NCBI GenBank assembly: GCA_947463775.1
Contig: CANHVD010000115.1
Location: 1 to 11,914, forward strand
Length of the DNA: 11,914 bases
Direction of reading: 5' to 3'
From: Planctomycetaceae bacterium
GTDB lineage: Bacteria; Planctomycetota; Planctomycetia; Planctomycetales; Planctomycetaceae
Shown here: positions 7,595-11,914 of the stretch, in pieces
Numbering within the stretch: position 1 is the stretch's first letter
How the letters are laid out: every line of letters begins with the position of its first letter
The notes under the pieces: generated by a model
Database searches by the model: none
What the model saw: the letters and a program-made list of their open reading frames with translations, nothing else
What the model was told of the DNA's origin: nothing
Position numbers and translations under genes: made by a program

Positions 7595-8353
7595 ATGGGT
7601 ACTTACTTTGAGACGGGCCGGCATTTGTCCTGGCTAGCCTGTCTACTGCTGGTCTGTTTCGGGCCAGACACAAGGTCTGCTTCGGCAGATGAATTGTCCA
7701 ATTCTTTGACTTCTGAGTTACTTAATCTCTCTCGAGCTTTTCGCAGCCTCGATCAGAGTTTTCAGTACCGCGGAATGTCCAGCCGACTTGCATCAACGGC
7801 AGGTTCGGTATTCGTAGACTGGGAGGCGAAAGGCGTCCCGGTCGAGCAGGCTCCGGCCGTCATGGTTCCTGAGCCTGTGCTGGTCGGATGCGCGGCAGAA
7901 CGGGTGAATGCTCATCACTGTGAGCACTGCGGCGGTTCTCCACAGCCAGCATCTCCACAGCAAGCAGAAGACCCCTGCTGTGCTTGCCAACATTCAGGAT
8001 GTGGAGGCCGGAGAGAGTTTGGACATCACGATGTCCAGTTGCACGGTCGCTCTCAAGGAGGTTGTGCTGCAACGATCGGAATTCCGTTGCATCCACTGCA
8101 TAACGATTGCCGAGCAACGATTGGTATTCCACTCCATCCGGCTGCAGCGTGCGAAGCAAATTCGCATCAACGCGGTTGTTCCAACTGTGATCGCTGCGAC
8201 GAATGCTCACACAATGCGGCAGTGATTACTCCGCCATGTTGCACGACCTCGCCAAGATGTGAGACCTGTTATGTGGTTGAGCAGTACCGCAATGGAGTTT
8301 TGACACGGACCAAAGTTCCCTGCGAAAGCTGTCATGCACAGAGTTCGCATTAG
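7595..8353 (+). CDS. Secreted cysteine- and histidine-rich protein of unknown function
   Basis: A 252-residue protein; family not recognised. Residues 1-31 form a signal peptide (hydrophobic LSWLACLLLVCFG, likely cleavage after ASA). A Cys-free segment follows (about 32-98), then a C-terminal half with 20 Cys and many His. These include CxxC pairs at 109-112, 222-225 and 243-246 and a run C195-C198-C201-C204 spaced by two residues. The 11-residue unit CxATIGIPLHP occurs twice, at 157-167 and 172-182. Such spacing suggests bound metal (zinc- or metallothionein-like) or many disulphides outside the cytoplasm; both are inference. The C-terminus EQYRNGVLTRTKVPCESC is the most domain-like part. 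The ATG at 7595 is chosen for its GGAGA and the signal peptide. A terminator-like hairpin lies 57 bases past its stop. Confidence 0.75.
   Translation: MGTYFETGRHLSWLACLLLVCFGPDTRSASADELSNSLTSELLNLSRAFRSLDQSFQYRGMSSRLASTAGSVFVDWEAKGVPVEQAPAVMVPEPVLVGCAAERVNAHHCEHCGGSPQPASPQQAEDPCCACQHSGCGGRREFGHHDVQLHGRSQGGCAATIGIPLHPLHNDCRATIGIPLHPAAACEANSHQRGCSNCDRCDECSHNAAVITPPCCTTSPRCETCYVVEQYRNGVLTRTKVPCESCHAQSSH
8063..8140 (+). repeat. Two-copy 11-codon repeat inside the Cys-rich gene
   Basis: Copies at 8063-8095 and 8108-8140, 45 bases apart start to start, encode CAATIGIPLHP and CRATIGIPLHP. Ten of eleven residues are identical, while six of those codons differ only synonymously (for example atc/att, gga/ggt, ttg/ctc). 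The protein repeat has been kept while the DNA drifted. Confidence 0.85.
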
Positions 8354-8410
8354 TGATAGGGTCTCTGTTGAAATTCTGAAGGGAACCTTCATCGGACTAC
8401 GATGAAAACG

Positions 8411-8442
8411 CAGCCCGGTTTCTCTGACTGAAAACCGGGCTG
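8411..8442. terminator. Stem-loop terminator between convergent genes
   Basis: CAGCCCGGTTT (8411-8421) pairs perfectly with AAACCGGGCTG (8432-8442): an 11-bp GC-rich stem with a 10-base loop. It lies between the stop of the Cys-rich gene (8353) and the stop of the convergent oxidoreductase gene (8484). On the minus strand the stem is followed by CGTTTTC, a short T-rich stretch, so it best fits a Rho-independent terminator for the oxidoreductase gene. On the plus strand there is no T-run, so action in both directions is possible but weaker. Confidence 0.75.
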
Positions 8443-8483
8443 TGACTCAGGTCAGTAGCTGTCGTGTTTCTGTGCCTCGGCAG

Positions 8484-9512
8484 CTATTTGATCAACTCTG
8501 CCACTTTCTTCGCTGCGGCCTCAGCAGCCACGGCCTTCACGTCTGCGACTTTGACGGGCACAAAGCCACGTCGTTTGCTTTCGTCTGCGGCTTCCATAAA
8601 GGCGTAGAGATCCGTCGTTTCTTCGGCGCTCACTGGAGGCTGGCCTGAACGAAAGAACTTTACGATCTCGACAACCAGCGGCTTGTAGCCATCGTATTGA
8701 CCTGCAGGTGCAATACCTTTGGTCCCAAAAGCTGTCCCACCGTAACCAGAACTTCCGCTCCGAATTCCTCGAAACGTACCAATTCTTCCCTTGTTCCATG
8801 TTCCTGTGACAAGATCGAAGTCCGGCGTTTGAGTACGAACGACTGTCTCAACTCCCGGCCCCATAATCGTGAACAGCGTTTCGCATCCGTGAATTCCGTA
8901 CCAGAAGAGGTCCGGGTGAGTTGGCTCCAGTGAGCACGGAGAATAGGTGTCACAGCCCATGACATCTCCGATTGAACCACCGCGGATTGCCTGAGCGCCG
9001 TTCGAGAATCTCAACGAAGATGAGCTGAAGACCGGTGTCTTGTAATGCTTCGCCAGCTCAAAAATCGCAATTGTGTCCACCAAAGAACCGGCGATTGGCT
9101 TATCGATGAACACTGGCTTCTTCGCCTTCAATACTGGAAGTACCTGCTCCAGATGTGGCCGACCGTCATTCGTTTCCAGAAGCACGGCATCAACCTGAGC
9201 AATCATCGCGTCGAGATCATCAATGACCTCAACACCCATGGCCTTGATCTTCTCGGTGTATTCCGGCACCCGTTTCACGCTGCTTTCAATGTCCGGGCTT
9301 CCTTTCGGATACACAAGAATCACTTTGCAGCCAGCAAGTGCTGGATCGGCGCCCCCTTTGTTGAGCAAGTCGACAAATGCCAGACAGTGAGAGGTATCGA
9401 GCCCAATCATTCCAATCCGGATTGGCTTGGCGGGCTCGTCAGCGAGCGCAGACGGCAGGCTCGAAAACGTAGCGGAAATCATGCACAGGCTGGCAAGAAT
9501 AGTTCTGAACAT
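8484..9512 (-). CDS. Secreted Gfo/Idh/MocA family oxidoreductase
   Basis: A 342-residue NAD(P)-dependent oxidoreductase-like protein with a Sec signal peptide (residues 1-24, cleavage after ALA). The Rossmann domain starts with IRIGMIGLDTSHCLAF (31-46). The usual GxGxxG is replaced by GLDTSH, a variant I associate with a planctomycete subgroup. VFIDKPIAGS (134-143) is the counterpart of the family's EKP motif, with Asp for Glu. The C-terminal substrate domain includes DLFWYGIHGCETLFTIMG (201-218), with H208 in the place of the usual catalytic-region His. The tail (319-342) is rich in Ala, Lys and Val and probably helical. Substrate unknown, presumably a sugar or polyol outside the cytoplasm. 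The ATG at 9512 is fixed by a strong AAAGGAGA eight bases upstream. It lies downstream of the membrane-protein gene, 122 bases away. Confidence 0.88.
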   Translation of the reverse strand: MFRTILASLCMISATFSSLPSALADEPAKPIRIGMIGLDTSHCLAFVDLLNKGGADPALAGCKVILVYPKGSPDIESSVKRVPEYTEKIKAMGVEVIDDLDAMIAQVDAVLLETNDGRPHLEQVLPVLKAKKPVFIDKPIAGSLVDTIAIFELAKHYKTPVFSSSSLRFSNGAQAIRGGSIGDVMGCDTYSPCSLEPTHPDLFWYGIHGCETLFTIMGPGVETVVRTQTPDFDLVTGTWNKGRIGTFRGIRSGSSGYGGTAFGTKGIAPAGQYDGYKPLVVEIVKFFRSGQPPVSAEETTDLYAFMEAADESKRRGFVPVKVADVKAVAAEAAAKKVAELIK

Positions 9513-9520
9513 CAAAACGG

Positions 9521-9528
9521 TCTCCTTT
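9521..9528 (-). promoter_or_regulatory. Strong ribosome binding site of the Gfo/Idh/MocA gene
   Basis: AAAGGAGA on the minus strand, eight bases before the ATG at 9512. It is the best Shine-Dalgarno match in the window and rules out the upstream TTG at 9539 as the start. Confidence 0.75.
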
Positions 9529-9634
9529 GGGAAGGACAACTAATGGCAGGGATTTCAGGCGGGAAAGGAAGCTTAACGCAAAGCTCAATACTTTACACCA
9601 ACAGACAGATGTCGCAGGACCACGAGTCCGTCCG

Positions 9635-10531
9635 TCAGAGCTTGTTCAAGTTTGCGGTGGAGTCCTGAGGCTTCGGCAATGGCTTATTCGGATCAAAATC
9701 CTTCGGAAGATTTCCTTCCAGTTTAAACTCTTCGATCAGTTCATTGCGGCGGCGTGCCACGGCTCTGTCGAACTCACTCAGGACGTCCAGAGCACGATCT
9801 CGCGATGTGACGAGACCAATAATCAGATACTGAGTTATCGCCATCAGATAACACACCCAGCCCACCAGCCAGCGTTCTCGGTGACGAGCTAACAAGTCAG
9901 ACTCTCGCTTGAGGTCCGGAACCATCTTCTGCAGGGCATCGAGTGTCACCATGGACTGCATGGGACAAACGACAGCACATTGCTGACAATACGCCCAGGA
10001 GGCGATGGTGTCGCGTCGAAGAATGTCCTTCTGGTCACTGTTCAATACCGGCATTTGCGAGCCAATAATTGCACACATCATCGCCAGCACGGGAGACGAT
10101 CGGTTCAGATGGCGACAAACAAACCCCTTCAGGAATTTCCATTTCAACTTCCAGAGTTGAACGACAGGATTCTTTCCCTTTTCCAGCTTTGGTGGCCCAG
10201 GGTGCAACACTGCAAACAACTCCTGATCGGGCATGGCTTCGATCACGCTGATGGCCAGCATAAGCCTTAAACCCATTGTCAGCCAGTCGGCACGATCAAG
10301 CCAGTCGACCTTCTGCATCCAGCCAAACAGCAGATGCTCCATGTTCGCAGTAGCGGCCAGCAAAAGGAGTGCCCCGCGAAACCACTCTTCCAGGTCTTTC
10401 TCAAGTTCGTCGTCCAGGTCCTGAAGACGAAAAACCTTACGCATGATGAAACGAAAAATGGGAATCGCAATTAGCCCGACCAGCACACGCGAAATAGGGC
10501 GCAGTACGCTGCGAAACAGCGGCAGGTCCAT
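9635..10531 (-). CDS. Multi-pass membrane protein with CxxCxxxCP motif, unknown function
   Basis: A protein of about 298 residues; family not recognised. Hydrophobic segments that could span or enter the membrane lie at about 16-30 (VLVGLIAIPIF), 52-70 (GALLLLAATANMEHLLFG), 85-99, 146-163 (SPVLAMMCAIIGSQMPVL) and 221-241 (WLVGWVCYLMAITQYLIIGLV). A charged acidic stretch (36-50) and basic loops lie between them. C182, C185 and C189 form CQQCAVVCP, resembling part of a ferredoxin cluster site but one Cys short. The tail after 245 is charged, ending in a Pro-rich segment (KDFDPNKPLPKPQD). The start may be the ATG at 10531 (no Shine-Dalgarno) or the TTG at 10555, preceded by GGAAAGAG. It shares strand with the Gfo/Idh/MocA gene and diverges from the M50 protease. 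Confidence 0.8.
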   Translation of the reverse strand: MDLPLFRSVLRPISRVLVGLIAIPIFRFIMRKVFRLQDLDDELEKDLEEWFRGALLLLAATANMEHLLFGWMQKVDWLDRADWLTMGLRLMLAISVIEAMPDQELFAVLHPGPPKLEKGKNPVVQLWKLKWKFLKGFVCRHLNRSSPVLAMMCAIIGSQMPVLNSDQKDILRRDTIASWAYCQQCAVVCPMQSMVTLDALQKMVPDLKRESDLLARHRERWLVGWVCYLMAITQYLIIGLVTSRDRALDVLSEFDRAVARRRNELIEEFKLEGNLPKDFDPNKPLPKPQDSTANLNKL

Positions 10532-10591
10532 AAATATGCGAAACAAACTGCCCAATTGCGACTCTTTCCAAATTCAGTTCAGGCGTTCAAC

Positions 10592-10661
10592 TCACATTGT
10601 GACCACGGCGAAGGTTGGCGATTCGACTTCACGTGACAAGACTGTATCCTGCCGAGTCGGC
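10592..10661. promoter_or_regulatory. Cluster of three short palindromes in divergent promoter region
   Basis: Between the membrane-protein gene and the divergent M50 gene lie TCACATTGTGA (10592-10602), TCACGTGA (10629-10636) and GCCGAGTCGGC (10651-10661). All are perfect apart from unpaired central bases. The first two share TCAC/GTGA arms. They could be operator sites, but short palindromes also arise by chance and no factor is identified. Confidence 0.25.
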
Positions 10662-10741
10662 TCACTCCACCGTCACCCCTAAACTGGTCGAATGTCCGGA
10701 CTCAGGCAGGACGCCCCTGACATAAGGCTACGAGAATAATC

Positions 10742-11509
10742 ATGTTCGGTATCGCTGGCGAAACAGCATTTGACGTGCGTTTTAACCTGTTCGGTATTCC
10801 AATTCGCATTCATCCGGTCTTCTGGATTTCCGCCGCGATGATGCGATGGAATCCAGAGCGGCTGGATCTTGTCGTTTTGGGAGTCATCTGTGTCTTCGTA
10901 ACCGTGCTGATCCATGAACTTGGTCATGCACTGGTTCTTCGTCACTACGGATGGCCTTCCGAAATTGTGCTGTATTTTTTGGGCGGATATGCAACCGCGA
11001 CTCGCCTTTCAACGTGGCGTCAGATCTGGTCTCTGGCAGCCGGCCCACTTGCCGGGCTTTCCTTTTCAGCGATTGTGTACGGCGTGATGATCCTGCTGCT
11101 GAAATCTTCGCCAGCTACCTTCGAAGACTTTCCCGCTTTGAACTACGTTTTCTTTATGCTCTTATTCAGTGGAATCATTGTCAATGTGATGAATCTGATC
11201 CCGACGCTTCCCCTCGATGGCGGGCAAATCATGGCTACGCTCGTAACGCACTACGGCGTTCGTGGCCGTCAGGCATCAGAGCTGGTTCTGAAGATTTCTA
11301 TCGGTGCGGCCGGCGGAGTGGCTCTGTGGTGTGCCTACTGTTCCAACTCAGGTGCCGATGTGCTGCCAAGCATTTTCTACTCATTTCTGCCGGCCCCCCA
11401 CGCTGGCATTCTGGCTCGACTTCAGCCCGACCCTCAGTTCCTGATGATCTTCTTCGGAATCCTCTGTGCCCAAAGTGTCATCAACTATAACCAGTTCAAG
11501 GCGTGGTAG
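10742..11509 (+). CDS. Site-2 protease-like M50 family zinc metalloprotease
   Basis: A 255-residue integral membrane protease of the M50 (S2P/SpoIVFB-like) family, which cleaves substrates within or beside the membrane. The zinc site is complete: HELGH at 58-62 within a hydrophobic helix (VVLGVICVFVTVLIHELGHA), and the third ligand D159 in NLIPTLPLDGGQ (151-162). The N-terminal strand FGIPIRIHPVFWIS is typical of the short SpoIVFB-like members. Further hydrophobic segments lie at about 98-121, 134-150, 182-200 and 232-247. There is no PDZ or CBS domain. The substrate is unknown; family members release membrane-bound transcription factors or anti-sigma factors, but none is encoded nearby. The ATG at 10742 fits the family N-terminus; only a weak CGAGA precedes it. 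It ends facing the PhyH gene. Confidence 0.92.
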   Translation: MFGIAGETAFDVRFNLFGIPIRIHPVFWISAAMMRWNPERLDLVVLGVICVFVTVLIHELGHALVLRHYGWPSEIVLYFLGGYATATRLSTWRQIWSLAAGPLAGLSFSAIVYGVMILLLKSSPATFEDFPALNYVFFMLLFSGIIVNVMNLIPTLPLDGGQIMATLVTHYGVRGRQASELVLKISIGAAGGVALWCAYCSNSGADVLPSIFYSFLPAPHAGILARLQPDPQFLMIFFGILCAQSVINYNQFKAW

Positions 11510-11596
11510 TGCCATCGGGAACGGCGTCGAATGACTCCAACACATTCAGGGTGTTAGTTGATTCTATGGAAATTCAAGCTCGAGCAGCCTTCGTTA

Positions 11597-11914
11597 CTAC
11601 TTGCACGGCATTCGATATCGCCACTCCAGTGGCTGGGGTAGTTCCTGCGCTGTGAATTCTAAATGTATTACTCGCCGATGTCCGGGATTGATCATTGGCG
11701 AAGAGGCATGCAGCAGCAGAGGGCTCATCAACACCGCACCACCTGCGGGCACCTCACAAACAACTTCATTCACGCTGGAGTAGATTTCTTCAATCCTACC
11801 CGATGTCAAAGCGTCGGAACGGTGACTTCCGGGTAGCACCTTCAAAGCCCCGTTTGCAGCAAAGCAATCATCAAGATGCAGCCGAACAGCAAGGATCCGA
11901 GACATGATCTGAAC
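11597..11914 (-). CDS. PhyH-family (phytanoyl-CoA dioxygenase-like) oxygenase, C-terminal part
   Basis: The last 105 residues of a non-haem Fe(II)/2-oxoglutarate dioxygenase; the N-terminal half, with the HxD iron ligands, lies beyond the right edge. Seen: AVRLHLDDCFAANGALKVLP followed by GSHRSDAL, the core PhyH block. Then come VPAGGAVLMSPLLLHASSP, carrying the distal iron-binding His, and HRRVIHLEF, where the Arg would bind 2-oxoglutarate. The ATG at 11905 is internal: coding continues upstream in frame with no stop, so the true start is outside. Such enzymes hydroxylate small molecules or lipids; the substrate is unknown. It converges on the M50 gene, 87 bases apart. Confidence 0.88.
   Translation of the reverse strand, partial: VQIMSRILAVRLHLDDCFAANGALKVLPGSHRSDALTSGRIEEIYSSVNEVVCEVPAGGAVLMSPLLLHASSPMINPGHRRVIHLEFTAQELPQPLEWRYRMPCK

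Noticed and set aside
8660..8980. Minus-strand 106-codon open frame inside the oxidoreductase gene
   Set aside because: Overlaps a well-supported gene in another frame; no family resemblance.
11539..11555. AACAC/GTGTT hairpin after the M50 gene
   Set aside because: Only five base pairs, AT-rich, and no T-run; not a convincing terminator.
1..11914. Search for a defence system, CRISPR array, mobile element or tRNA
   Set aside because: No direct-repeat array, transposase, integrase, toxin-antitoxin pair, nuclease-helicase cluster or cloverleaf was seen; the genes are housekeeping or common planctomycete families.

Overview
The window looks like ordinary chromosomal DNA of a planctomycete (Planctomycetota) or a close relative. 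Base composition is roughly balanced, with a modest GC excess. The gene set fits that group: a secreted BNR-repeat sialidase-like protein, a secreted Gfo/Idh/MocA oxidoreductase, a planctomycete-style TIM-barrel sugar isomerase, a PhyH dioxygenase and a secreted cysteine-rich protein of no recognised family. These sit among housekeeping genes (ruvX, fmt, xseA, a Trm112-like protein). The taxon is inferred from gene style, not from a marker gene. No rRNA, tRNA, CRISPR array, insertion sequence, integrase or phage gene was seen.

Layout. At the left edge is the 5' end of a ROK-family kinase/regulator gene (minus strand). It diverges from a secreted sialidase-like gene (475-1689, plus). That gene converges on ruvX (1759-2238, minus). 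A plus-strand run follows: TIM-barrel isomerase (2453-3472), a Trm112-like zinc-binding protein 3 bases downstream (3476-3688), and fmt (3809-4777). The fmt stop overlaps the stop of the convergent xseA gene (4771-6000, minus) by seven bases. Upstream of xseA on the same strand is an ArgE/DapE-like M20 peptidase (6096-7226). A 368-base stretch then separates it from a divergent secreted Cys-rich protein gene (7595-8353, plus); that stretch holds an open minus-strand frame that may be a small gene. A good stem-loop at 8411-8442 lies between the Cys-rich gene and the convergent Gfo/Idh/MocA gene (8484-9512, minus). Upstream of that gene is a multi-pass membrane protein (9635-10531, minus). An M50 site-2-type protease (10742-11509, plus) diverges from it. 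The right edge cuts through the C-terminal part of a PhyH-family dioxygenase (minus).

How the genes work together. There is no single coherent pathway. Two themes are visible: translation and nucleic-acid housekeeping (Trm112-like, Fmt, RuvX, XseA), and carbohydrate or polyol catabolism typical of planctomycetes (ROK kinase, sialidase, sugar isomerase, secreted Gfo/Idh/MocA). I found no convincing new multi-gene system. The most unusual items are the Cys-rich secreted protein with its CxxCxxCxxC run and a repeated peptide under synonymous drift, the membrane protein with a CxxCxxxCP motif, and the unassigned open frame at 7287-7562.
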